Origin: Numida meleagris
Taxonomy: Eukaryota; Chordata; Aves; Galliformes; Numididae
NCBI RefSeq assembly: GCF_002078875.1
Contig: NC_034411.1
Coordinates: 33,684,260 to 33,748,259, forward strand
DNA length: 64,000 nt
Reading direction: 5' to 3'
Within the stretch, counting starts at the first letter, position 1; every line of letters begins with the position of its first letter. The notes below the pieces were generated by a model that saw nothing but the letters and a program-made list of their open reading frames with translations, was not told the DNA's origin and did no database searches. Position numbers and translations under genes: made by a program. This document shows, piece after piece, positions 13,601-56,109 of the stretch.

Positions 13601-15609
13601 TAAACAGTTTAAAGTCTGTTTTTTTGCAATCTTAGAGACAGGATGCTACACGGAGAAAAAGTCAACAAGAAGTCTGGAAATCCTTGCATACCTCTCTGCA
13701 AGAAATGTTTCAACAACAGACCATGGCACATGAACAGGAGGCACTTTCCAAATCTGGCTTTGCAGTCATCTAACTCCATTATGCACAGAGCTTTGATTTT
13801 CAGTAATTTAGAACTTCATGAGTGCAGAAACACAGTGTAGCTGTAAGCAGCTTCATTGCAAGAGAGCCACCTACCTATGCTGTTTGTAGAGCTGCACCAC
13901 ATTAGCAGGAAACCAATACATATTAAATTTACAGCACCAAACAGCAAGATCTTCCAGGACTGTTGAGAAGAATAAACACATATTTTACATCTTCCAAAAT
14001 TTACAGGAAAAAATATAGCTATCTTCTTTTAAAAAAACAATATTGTAGCACTTAATCATGCAAATAGAACTCTTTTTGTCCCCTGCAGAAACATACAACT
14101 CATTTTAGGACAACAATCTCATACTCTATTTTAATTTCACAGATTGTCCCCAAACTCTTTTTTAAACAGCATTGTGTACTATGCTTAAAACACGTTTTTG
14201 GTCTGAAAAAATCACCCCTCCACAGCATTTGCATCTAACACAGGCTACCTGACTTCTGAAGACAGAATTATAACAGCTTTCTATTTCTTGCCTTCAGTCC
14301 TGATGGAGCAGTACAGCCAAGAGACCAAAGTGCATTCCATTCTTTATGCTGGAGCTTTGGTCCCAAAAATACCTGTGCACCTTCAGCTCACAGTTCTACT
14401 TCATGCGTTAAACATAAGTGCAATTCTGGGGAAAATTAATTAACAGGGACAAGCCACAGGAATCCAACTTCACAAAGTGCAACTCAATTTAAAAATAGAA
14501 GGGTATCATAGCACTACTAATAGTGCAAGTTCTATACATTCTGGCATACAAATGTACTCACAGCCAACAGTGTTACTGTGATAATCTTAATATCTGGTAC
14601 ATAAGTGCAATTTGAAACTAAATTTAAAAAATAATCACTTTTCTTAAAGCACAGCTATAATTTTTTTAAAATACTTCTCGCAATTTACTTAAATTAATAG
14701 TGTATTTCAACTTACCACAGCTGATATCGTTATTATTTATTTTCAAAAGAAATACTCACCCTTCTATCTGCTGCAACCAGCCTAAATTCATGTGTTAGCT
14801 TTCCAACCAATGACCTCTGTGATTTGCGAAACAGATGTATTGTCCCCTTAAAAAAGTTAAAGAAATAAACCTTCATTTATGCACTATTTCCGTAACAAAA
14901 GCTCACCCTGATTCTTTGATATAATTAACGTTCAATTCAACAATACCTCTCAATAACAATTTTACATGTTTTGTTACTACAAGACAATGACTGACTTAGA
15001 ACCAAGCTCGACGTTGATACAGACCGCAATTCAAGGCAGAAGAGATGCTACCGGGCAGGCTACCTAACCAGACTCAATCAGCTTACAGACACACCTGTCA
15101 AGACAGCTGTATTTCATGATGCTCTCGGTATCTGCAGGTACACCCAAGTTTTGTTCGGAACCACGAATACTAAACAGCATCACAGAATGCAAATGTACCT
15201 TCCCCGGGGCAAAAGTCCAGCACTTAAGTGAGTTCTCTTCCAGGCAAATCATTACCTAGCCCTCCCCACGACGCCAAGGAGTACCCCCACCTGCGGCCAC
15301 AGCGGCCCCGGGGGAGCCACCTGCAGCAGGGACGCCCCGGCCCGTTCCCATGGAGACCCGACCCGACTCGGGCACGGCGGGGCGGGGCGGACCCGTGCGG
15401 CCACGTCACCGCGGGCCCGGCGGGGCTGCCCCGGGAGCAGGGCGGGAGCGAGGCTCCGCGAGGGGTGCCGCGAGACGACGCGCTCCGAACTCGGAGCCGG
15501 ACCCCCCCCACACCCCGCCCTTCCCGGGAATGGCGTCCTAGCCCCTTCAGCACTCCGCTCCCACCCGCGGCGCCCGCCCCGTCTCTCCCTGGCGGGGCCA
15601 GCTCACCAT
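4180..15609 (-). CDS. SLC30A6: SLC30A6, zinc transporter 6 (ZnT6), full gene span with introns
   Basis: This is a cation diffusion facilitator (SLC30) protein of the early secretory pathway and trans-Golgi. In known biology ZnT6 is the non-transporting partner of ZnT5; the heterodimer loads zinc into enzymes such as alkaline phosphatase. Fourteen coding exons join in phase to 1383 nt (460 aa plus stop), against about 461 aa in human. The N-terminus reads MGTIHLFRK. Six hydrophobic segments lie in residues about 34-255: exon 3, exons 4-5, exon 6, exon 8, exon 10 and exon 11. A cytosolic C-terminal domain follows (LDGVLEVRNEHFWTLGFG) and then a long Ser/Pro/Gly-rich tail unique to ZnT6. All introns are GT-AG. 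It is transcribed in the same direction as SPAST, whose stop lies about 6.7 kb upstream. Identification is firm; only the UTR limits are unknown. Confidence 0.97.
6071..6139 (-). CDS. SLC30A6: SLC30A6 exon 13
   Basis: Residues 273-295, VSTLDGVLEVRNEHFWTLGF and on to GTL. This is the beta-alpha core of the CDF cytosolic domain, which dimerises. Acceptor TTAG|GTTTC, donor TTTG|GTAAGG, complete codons at both ends (69 nt). Confidence 0.96.
6740..6787 (-). CDS. SLC30A6: SLC30A6 exon 12
   Basis: Residues 257-272, TTPPHVFGQLDKLLRE, the first helix of the cytosolic domain after the last membrane segment. Acceptor AAAG|ACA, donor GAG|GTAAGT; 48 nt, whole codons. Confidence 0.96.
7055..7157 (-). CDS. 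SLC30A6: SLC30A6 exon 11
   Basis: Completes N222 and covers residues 223-256, NYYAVDTASAIAIALM through SGKVLLQ. It holds the sixth membrane segment. Acceptor CTAG|CAATTA, donor CAG|GTAAGG; 103 nt, ending on a complete codon. Confidence 0.96.
7431..7550 (-). CDS. SLC30A6: SLC30A6 exon 10
   Basis: Residues 182-222 (both edge codons split): ICGIIPGLSS, PRMNPF and then the fifth membrane segment VLIDIAGALALCITYMLIE. Acceptor TTTCAG|TATTTG, donor TCAA|GTAGGT; 120 nt. Confidence 0.96.
8388..8436 (-). CDS. SLC30A6: SLC30A6 exon 9
   Basis: Residues 166-182 (edge codons split), AASTSWLQEHVADLSRS, the loop between membrane segments four and five. It is only 49 nt long. Acceptor TGAAG|CTGC, donor GAAG|GTAAAG. 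Confidence 0.95.
9204..9298 (-). CDS. SLC30A6: SLC30A6 exon 8
   Basis: Residues 134-165 plus one base: GRLLVGTFVALFFNLFTML (fourth membrane segment), then SVRNKPFAYVSE. Acceptor CCTAG|GGGGCG, donor GAAG|GTATGT; 95 nt. Phase with exons 7 and 9 confirms both boundaries. Confidence 0.95.
9571..9648. repeat. Imperfect CA/TA microsatellite in SLC30A6 intron 7
   Basis: Runs of ACACACAC interrupted by GT, TAT and CATATG units. It is an ordinary dinucleotide repeat and likely length-polymorphic. Open frames here with His/Thr/Tyr repeats are artefacts. Confidence 0.85.
10212..10247 (-). CDS. SLC30A6: SLC30A6 exon 7 (microexon-sized)
   Basis: Just 36 nt, residues 122-134: AERFLEQPEIHT, a luminal-side loop. 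Acceptor TTTGTAG|CGCAG, donor ACAC|GTAAGA. It was found by matching phase between exons 6 and 8. Confidence 0.94.
10689..10709. repeat. Poly-T run in SLC30A6 intron 6
   Basis: 21 consecutive T, possibly the A-tail of a minus-strand retroinsertion, but no element body was recognised beside it. A second A run of 18 sits at about 10057-10074. Confidence 0.6.
11509..11589 (-). CDS. SLC30A6: SLC30A6 exon 6
   Basis: Residues 95-122: GFERFEVLAVFASTVLAQLG then ALFILKES, the third membrane segment. Acceptor TTTCAG|GTTTGA, donor AAAG|GTAGGG; 81 nt. Confidence 0.96.
12036..12101 (-). CDS. SLC30A6: SLC30A6 exon 5
   Basis: Residues 73-95: SLITCLISYWVMVKKPSPVY then SFG, the second half of membrane segment two and the KPSPVYSFG loop typical of SLC30 proteins. 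Acceptor TTTTTCAG|TTTG, donor TTGG|GTAAGT; 66 nt. Confidence 0.96.
12906..12948 (-). CDS. SLC30A6: SLC30A6 exon 4
   Basis: 43 nt, residues 59-73: ALTAYTYLTIFDLFS, the start of membrane segment two. In transporting ZnTs this segment carries an HxxxD zinc site. That motif is not seen here, in line with ZnT6 being the non-catalytic partner. Acceptor TTACAG|CTTT, donor TCAG|GTGAGC. Confidence 0.95.
13875..13959 (-). CDS. SLC30A6: SLC30A6 exon 3
   Basis: Residues 31-58 plus one base: SWKILLFGAVNLICIGFLLM then WCSSTNSI, the first membrane segment. Acceptor CAACAG|TCCTGG, donor ATAG|GTAGGT; 85 nt. Confidence 0.96.
14760..14846 (-). CDS. SLC30A6: SLC30A6 exon 2
   Basis: Residues 2-30: GTIHLFRKSQRSLVGKLTHE then FRLVAADRR, the basic cytosolic N-terminus. 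Acceptor TTAAG|GGGACA, donor AAGG|GTGAGT; 87 nt of whole codons, joining directly to the lone ATG of exon 1. Confidence 0.96.
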
Positions 15610-15850
15610 AGTACTCCCCGCACCGGAAGAGACGGCGCCATGCGAGGCCGGAAGAGGCGGAGGGGGCTTCCGTCGCTGTGGTAACGAGCAGACCCTCACC
15701 GTCGCGCGCGGACCCGGATGTGACGTATAATGGAAACCGACGGCGGCGGGGCGTCCTGGTGTTCCTCACATGCGCGAGGGGCTCTCTCCTTTCTGCCTGA
15801 CCCTCAGCGCCGCGCACTAAGAGGTCGAGGCCGCTGTCGCTGCCCGAACC
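15280..15850 (-). promoter_or_regulatory. SLC30A6: SLC30A6 CpG-island promoter
   Basis: This GC- and CpG-dense block in AT-rich surroundings covers SLC30A6 exon 1 and the start of intron 1. Two ETS-type CCGGAAG cores lie at 15623-15629 and 15648-15654, close to the expected start of transcription. No TATA box is evident. Long open frames in this block on both strands, up to 233 codons, are GC-driven shadows. Confidence 0.8.
15607..15609 (-). CDS. SLC30A6: SLC30A6 exon 1 coding part: start codon only
   Basis: The minus strand reads GTACT ATG|GTGAGC, so the exon 1 donor falls immediately after the initiator ATG and exon 2 begins with GGG (Gly2). The start was chosen because it joins in phase to the MGTIHLFRK start and sits inside the CpG island. 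The rest of exon 1 is 5' UTR, probably reaching 15.65-15.7 kb. Confidence 0.88.
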
Positions 15851-16395
15851 GCGCTCCATAGCGACTTCAAAGCGTGCGAGCGGCTTTGTTCCTACGCCCC
15901 TTCCTTCTGTTAGTCCTCCGTACAAAAATGTAACTAAAACCGGGATAAGTGATATCTTTGTGACGGGCTGTGGAGTTAAAACTGCAAATTCGTGGCATAG
16001 AAACCCGCCCCAAAAACGATAGGAGTAACATTTTAAATGTATGGTTGTTTGGTAACTTCATTTCTGATGCATTACCGGATTTTGAATTGTTTTTCTTACT
16101 TTTTTCTTATTTTTTCATTCTTACTATTTTTCCTTCTTTCTCAAAGAGTCAAACAACTAATTGTAAGAAACTGCACTTTACACAATTCAGAGAAGATAAA
16201 CACTGCACTTAATGGCACAGCTGACACCAGCATTTTACACATAACAAAACTAACGGCCTGCCAAGATATCGTACAACTGAGGCAAGTTTGAGGCCTTTTA
16301 GAAATCACTGAGCTCTGAAATGATAATGTTACATTAATAGGAAGAACATATTGTGCTTACAATATATATTTGCAAAAACAAATATAAAGCAGATC

Positions 16396-17010
16396 TTAGA
16401 AATACTTGGTAGAAACAACACACTTCACAAGATTGTTCACAGCCTTCTGAACCTCCCAGCGCCTTTTACGCTTGCTACACCACAGCACCTGCAATAAATC
16501 ACTTACATGAGCTGTGATTAATTTTTGTTAAAGTCCATCTTTCTGCCTTCACCACCAAGTAATATTTTCTCTGTTGCCATTACACAATGAAAAATGACTT
16601 ACAGAAGGTTGCATAACTCTTGCCCGTTCCCGAGCCACATGCGCTCTGGCAGGAAAGATGCTGAATTTCACAGTTTGCAAACTATTTGGAAATTTCCTGA
16701 AATATAGCATGAGTGAAAAAAATTTTTTCTCCTCACATTTTCTGGCAACTCTAAGGCATTAAGGTACAGAAATAAACAGATTTCCATCTGAAATATGTCT
16801 GGATCTGATAATAGGCATGGAGTCTTGTCTCACACTATCTTGGCTAGAATGAGAAGATTCATCTTTTAATGAGTCTGGCACACTAAGATCAGGATATACT
16901 GCCAAGTCCACAATCTCTGTAGATCCCAATATAGCAAGTACTAGGATATTGTATTCAGTCTCTTGGTTCTTCACTAAATTTAATTGAGCACCTCCCTCTA
17001 AAATAAGCAA
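16396..17010 (-). CDS. Possible 3' exons of an unrecognised minus-strand gene
   Basis: Three open blocks lie in order. Block A (about 17010-16778) is open for about 80 codons, with GGAQLNLV, LGSTEIVDLAV and a Ser-rich stretch SSHSSQDSVRQDS. Block B (16696-16603, 94 nt) has acceptor TTTCAG|GAAATT and donor CTTCT|GTAAGT and reads KFPNSLQTVKFSIFPARAHV then ARERARVMQPS. Block C (16488-16396) has acceptor ATTGCAG|GTGCTG and reads VLWCSKRKRRWEVQKAVNNL to a TAA. B joins C in phase with no stop, and both are richer in CpG than the sequence around them. A joins B only through a weak donor (CT|GTTTAT). Block A faintly resembles an ankyrin repeat (GGAxLN, then LAxLGxxEIVxL). I do not recognise the protein, and no 5' exons were secured. 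It could be a small bird gene, a unitary pseudogene or chance. Confidence 0.3.
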
Positions 17011-20000
17011 TGTCTGTTTGAATATCTATAACCTATACACATTTTGAAGTGAAGTGCCTGCAAATTGCTGTTTTCAGGACCATTCACCATGAGGACTGTA
17101 ATTAGTGTAAAAGCTCCCATTTTCCACTGTGATTTAGCAAGACTAGGATAAGCATATTTTCAGTTTCAGTATATTTATTTAGGAAGCAGCCCTTACTTAC
17201 ATTAGTTTTAAGAACTTGAGTCAATTCCTTTAGAAACTAAATGAGGTATTTATGTATTTGTTCCATCATCTGGTAGGTATACAACACCTGATTTTATTTA
17301 TTTATTAAAACAGCAATCATTTAATCAGATTCAGGTTTAATGAGAAGGCTCACAGTTTTGGACATTTTTATCTGATAAACAGACGAGAACAGTAAGAAAA
17401 CGATAAACGCAACATTTTATTGTGAAGCTAAAGCTATGTGACTGCTCATCATGCTTTCTTACATTGCTTGTTAATAAAATGGTGTTTAACATTTCAGAAA
17501 ACATTCTTTACGGAACACTGAAGCGTAAGTCCCTCAAAACAACAGAAGACAAGAATCAACCCCATCCCAAACTGGAGTCATTCAATGTATGTAATGGGGG
17601 AGGGTACAGCGTTTCGTCTCCACCTTTTGCTTTTGTCACTTAAATCCAGATTTCTGAAAACATTGACTAGCCCTTCACCTGAATAAAAATTTCAATTGTG
17701 ACAAAAACAGCTTCTATATTCCCAGCCTCTTTGATAGCTATGCAAGCATTAGATCAAGTACTTCTCACTTCAAAAGGTAAAAACAAAACAAAAACCCTGC
17801 AGAACTGACAGACTACACCTTTAGCATCCTAAAAGAATAAACCTGTATTAACCAACTATGAAGAAAGTTAATCTTCCTCAAAGCCAATCTCTGAAATAGA
17901 ACTTTTAGAAGTGTTTCTTATGAAGACAAAGTCTTACAACTGATCACCAGTTTCCAGACATCATGTCAAGAATTTAAAAATCAAAAAGATGAAACTGAAG
18001 AGTACTGATAGAACCTGCAGGGTTTAACCAATACATTTAATCCATTGGAGGAGTGTCTACCTTGCCAATTATTGCTGAACTCAGGAGGTAGTTATTGGCA
18101 AAGTAAACAGTTTACACCAAGATAGTTTACAATGTACAAGAGAAGAAGGAAGAATATAATACGCATTTCCCTATTCTTTAGATGATTCTGTCTTCGCAGG
18201 AAGCTAGTTTACTTCCGCGTCCTGTTGAATTATAGTTAAAGTATTTAAGAGAAAATATTTTAAAATATTTTATTTATTGGTCATCTCTTAGTATGACCAT
18301 GGAAGTTCATGTAGGTGACTAAAACAACATCCTTCAACACTAACCAGCAGCTCAAGAGAGCCTAACAGTGAAATCGGTAACTGCCTCTAATGAGCACAAT
18401 GACTAAGGGAACTGTTTTCCACTGCCTGCTTGTTACTTTTCATTCTATTTCTGACATCTGGTAGAAGTCCCCAGCACTAAAAATACAGAAGCTTAAGACT
18501 ACCACAGAACAAATGAAGACCTGTAGCCTACAACAGTGCTTGCCATTTCCCACAGCTGCCACATGCACATCACTAAAGCATTAGAGTAGCTAAACTTAGG
18601 CACAACTATGCGATTATCCATGTCTTGGGTAGGAAAGCAGAAGATTCTAGCACACAAAAGTTTCACCATATGTGGCTAAGGAAGTCCTAAGCAGAATGCT
18701 GCTTTCCATATCAGTTGCAAAACAGACACTTCAGTTAATTTGCCAACATATCTGGCTTCCCGGTACTTAAATTTCACAAAATGTACTTGACAGCTGTATC
18801 AGCTAAAACTTGCTTGTTTAGAACAGGAAAAAAACTACTAATTTATTCTACACCAGGAGGTAAGCTTCATTGTCATAGGAAGCTGTATGTATAAAAACCT
18901 GTTATTTTAATCACATTCAAAAGAATCCAACAGTGAAATCAGCTTCTAATTACTGCAGCGAGAAGGACTTCCTTCCCAATTCAGAGATTCCATTCTAGTT
19001 ACGAAGTGTTACTATCATGTCTGGTATCTAAATAAAGCAATTTGCAGGGCCATATTCAACAAAACTATTACTGACCGACTTTCTGAAGTAGAGTTGATAA
19101 GCTTCGGGGAGGAATGCCTGTTCCTAATGCATTAAACTCTGTAATTCTGACAAAGTAAGAGAACAGGTGAGACTTGCAAGTGCATAAATATACTACTTCA
19201 AGCAACCTGCTGCTTTAGAAGACATTCTTCCTCCAATAGGTAGAAAGACAAAACAGGCATTTCCTATTTAATTAATAGGCAACGATGCACAAAGAAGACT
19301 TAAAAAAAACCCAGCAGTCTCGTTACAATTTTTTTTCCTTCCCTTCAGTAAGTGTTTAACTTTAGGTCAGTAAAAAACATGTGCAGCAAGCCAGACAAGC
19401 TGCTTTCTTAATCATCTGTAAGAAGTGGGTCAAGTCACTCATTCATTAGCAGTGGACAGACTCATCCAGGGAGGAAAAAAAGTCAGTTTAAAGAGTTAAT
19501 GCAAACATAACCTTTGCAAAGGTTAAAAGCATCCAAGCTGTTGTCCTGCTTATCCTAACCTATTTAAGATACTGTATTAGAACATAATCTGATTTTATGA
19601 CCTATATAGTGGCAAAGTTCTATGCAAAATATGAGAGTTGTGGGTTCCCCCCTCCCAGCTTCGTTTTTAGATTTACTTTTATGTGTAGTTAATCTAGCAC
19701 ACAGATGAAAATCACTGATCTGGAAATTACTCAGTATACGTAACACCAGAAAACAGAAGATGTGATAAAATATCCTGAGCGGAACAGGATTATTATTAAA
19801 ATACACTATTCAGGAAATAGTGTAAATGTGTAAATGAGATTTAAAGGCAATTTATTAATTAAATGGCACTTGCTTATGGACTAAAAAAAAAACAACGCAG
19901 CAGCTGTTGGGGCAAACTGATGTTGCAGAACAAAATCAAGCTCTTTTTACTGTGTTCCAGAAGTCCTTCACAGAGTTTCAATTCACCCATTACACAGAAA

Positions 20001-20618
20001 ACAATTAAGGCAGGATAGGTACCAAAGAACATTACCGTGTCACACACTCCCCAGTCCTGAACCAGTTGTCCTTTTCCTTTCTGAGGTAACAGCTCAGGCT
20101 TCTGACCCTTTGTGCTGCTTACTTGTGGCGTTTTAGCAGATGTAGTGTTCTGCCTGTACATTTCAGGTACCTATGACCTGCCAATACACATCTGAAAATA
20201 ATACCACTATATTCCTCAAAATTTAATGGAGGAAAAATGATTTTGATAACAAATATTTAGTAACACAACCACAAGTGTTACCCCAGCGTTCCCATTTGCA
20301 AAGGATCTCAAGGAAAAATCTGCAAACTTTATTAATGGGAAGACCAGATGCATTTGTTAACTGTTTAGTTATTTGGCATATGGTAGTAAAACAGTAATAC
20401 CTGTGTTTAACACTACAAAGTCTGTGACAAATACATATTACACTAGCCAGAAATCTCAAACAAAGATACTCTACTGAAGGTAGAATTGAGGCAAAGCAAG
20501 CAAGACGTGAGATTTGACAAACTGTAATCTTTCAGCATTTCTTCTCTGGAAAGGTTGATCAGGGGAACAGAAATCACATTTCATTTATATCAGACACACA
20601 TTTGATAGAGTCATACCC

Positions 20619-20662
20619 TTAGAAGGCTAGAAGTGGTTTGGTTAGAAGGTTAGAAGTGGTTT
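20619..20662. repeat. Short tandem duplication, about 22 bp x 2
   Basis: Two near-identical units containing TTAGAAGG and TAGAAGTGGTTT lie head to tail and differ at one base. It is probably a local slippage duplication in 3' UTR or intergenic DNA. Confidence 0.6.
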
Positions 20663-22358
20663 CAAAAGGCATACTAGTGTAACGCAATCTTTCCCTATAT
20701 TAAAATGAACAGCAATTTAAGAAATTAAAAGCATCCCTGATTAAAAAATAAAGAAAACCGTTAATCCCAAACGTATTGCATGTATACGTCTCAAAAGCTT
20801 TACACAGCTTCAGCTGTCTAGTACCAAATACCATGCAGGAAATACCAAGCCCTCTCTTGCTATTACTGTATTTGCACTGCATCAGCTGCTTTTTCACATA
20901 TATAAAATTATAATATATACAGTCAATTTTCAGATGAGTAGTCCCAGAAATATTTAAGATTTACTCCTTCCAATAAAATAAGTTAAAGGTAAAAGGACAA
21001 AATTTGCCATAAAGACAAAAAAGAAACAAAGCAGATAAATCAAGTTAGTTTAAACAACTGTAAACAATACACAACTTTGCAATATCACTAAGTTGGGAGA
21101 GTTGTCTTTTTTAATGTTAACACTGTTCTAACAAGGAACTAGTATTCTGCCTTACAAACATCTCAGTGTTTGACAGATGCAGAATTTGTAAACAAGATGT
21201 CAGGCCTTTAGAAGTAAAGGCAGAGATGTTTTATTACAGTATTTAAAGGCTTGCATTTTTTTAATAGCTTGTCATTTATATAATAAAAATCCAAGTATTT
21301 GTACAAAGATGCAGTTTCTTTCAAAAAAAGCAGATCAGTTGAGTGTTTCATACTTTAATATATAAACCAAAACATATGAAAGCTATAAAAACATTAACGT
21401 TTGCAATGTATTAAACATGTAGCCTTATGCTTAAAGGTTAAACGTGTAGATTAAAAAAATTACACAATGGAAATTTCACTTTCAATGACCGTAGGCAGAC
21501 CAAAATACAAAACAGAAACACGTTTCTGAAACTTGACAATTAGCATCACTTACTCTCTCAAACAGCTGGTCTTCAAGTTGCACACCATAAGCGTAAGCTA
21601 ACGTTCTACCAATGGAAGCGTTACAAAATGAGTTAAGAGAAAATACTGCCAGTAAATGAACGTCTTAGTCTATTTTTATTTAGTCATTTTCTTAAAAAAA
21701 GCAGTTTGAACTGGTTTTTATAGTTTCCTTTTTTTGCTGTTCTGCTATCAAAGGTCTTTTTTAGAACTGTTCTGTGAACAATGCAGTCACATACAACTTA
21801 ACAAAAAGACAAATAATAACAGACCAGCTGCATTTTACATTTTAATAATCGTAATTCCCCCAATGCTGTTCTTCATCTTTGCATAGGGAATTTGTTTTAT
21901 TTGGCACATTAAGGGTAAACTAAAATAAGACAAAAGCAGAATCAAAGGTTACAAAAAAACCCCAACTAGTAGCAGTGATCAGGAAGAAAGCCAGACATGA
22001 ACGTCATGGCAAAATTAAAACCGAAAAAAACACACACAACAAAGGGAAAAGGTCTTCCGATGATCAATATCGTCAGAGCCTTCCAACTGAAACAAAATAC
22101 ACACATTGTTCAAACTATGATCGGATTGGTAGGAATCTTATCCAAAGTCCTATTGTGCTCTTACTTACAGTGTGTCAATCCTCACTAAACGGCAAGGAGG
22201 TTTTGATGAACTTATTTCACATTGTATAATTTTTTCATATTCTCAAGTTTTAACGCAGATACTCAAAGATCTGCTAAGTCCTGTAAACTTTGGCTGCTTT
22301 CCAGTAGTCTGTACCAATTGCTCCTTAGGCAGCACTTTGTTCCGTTTAAAGTAGTGTT

Positions 22359-55777
<33,419 letters not shown>

Positions 55778-55781
<4 letters not shown>

Positions 55782-55831
55782 TCACCGCCGTCGCCATAAC
55801 CCGCTGCCAGCGACTGACAACAACCGGCCAT
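55778..55831 (-). promoter_or_regulatory. SPAST: Upstream ORF ending in ATGA overlap with the SPAST start
   Basis: An ATG at 55831-55829 sits in an ideal GCCGCCATGG context. It opens a 17-codon frame ([17 protein letters not shown]) whose TGA stop (55780-55778) overlaps the SPAST ATG (55781-55779) as ATGA. Position -3 of the SPAST ATG is T and +4 is A, a poor context. Function depends on the transcription start lying upstream, which cannot be seen here. Confidence 0.6.
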
Positions 55832-56109
55832 GGCGGCGGCGGCGACGCCCCTTTCGCTCGGCCCCGGGGGAGGAGCGCTGACAGCGGTCCGGGGCAGCGC
55901 TCCCAGCGCCGCTATTGTTGAGGCGCCGCAGCCGCAGCGACAATGGGAGGCGGGGACGGCGGCGCGGGGCGCCTACAGCTCCCGGCGGGCGTAGGGCGGC
56001 GCGGGGCGGGCACGGGGCGCGCACAACGCGCTCGGCGCTGCGCTGCGCGCGGCCCCACGGGAGACGTAGGCCGGCCGCGCTGCAAGGTGGGAAGTGTAGT
56101 CCCGGGGAG

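Larger units (their letters stand above)
15850..22358. other. SPAST 3' UTR and SPAST-SLC30A6 intergenic interval
   Basis: About 6.5 kb between the SLC30A6 CpG island and the SPAST stop. The right-hand part is probably SPAST 3' UTR; minus-strand AATAAA signals lie at 21896-21901, 21675-21680 and 21230-21235, and the used site cannot be chosen. A short tandem duplication sits at 20619-20662. Apart from the possible coding unit at 16396-17010, no gene with consistent splice phase was found. Confidence 0.6.

Noticed and set aside
15224..15925. Long open frame (233 codons) on the minus strand over the SLC30A6 promoter, with plus-strand partners
   Set aside because: It lies in a CpG island where stop codons are rare, runs through the real exon 1 and its intron, and shows only Arg/Gly/Pro-rich text without domains.
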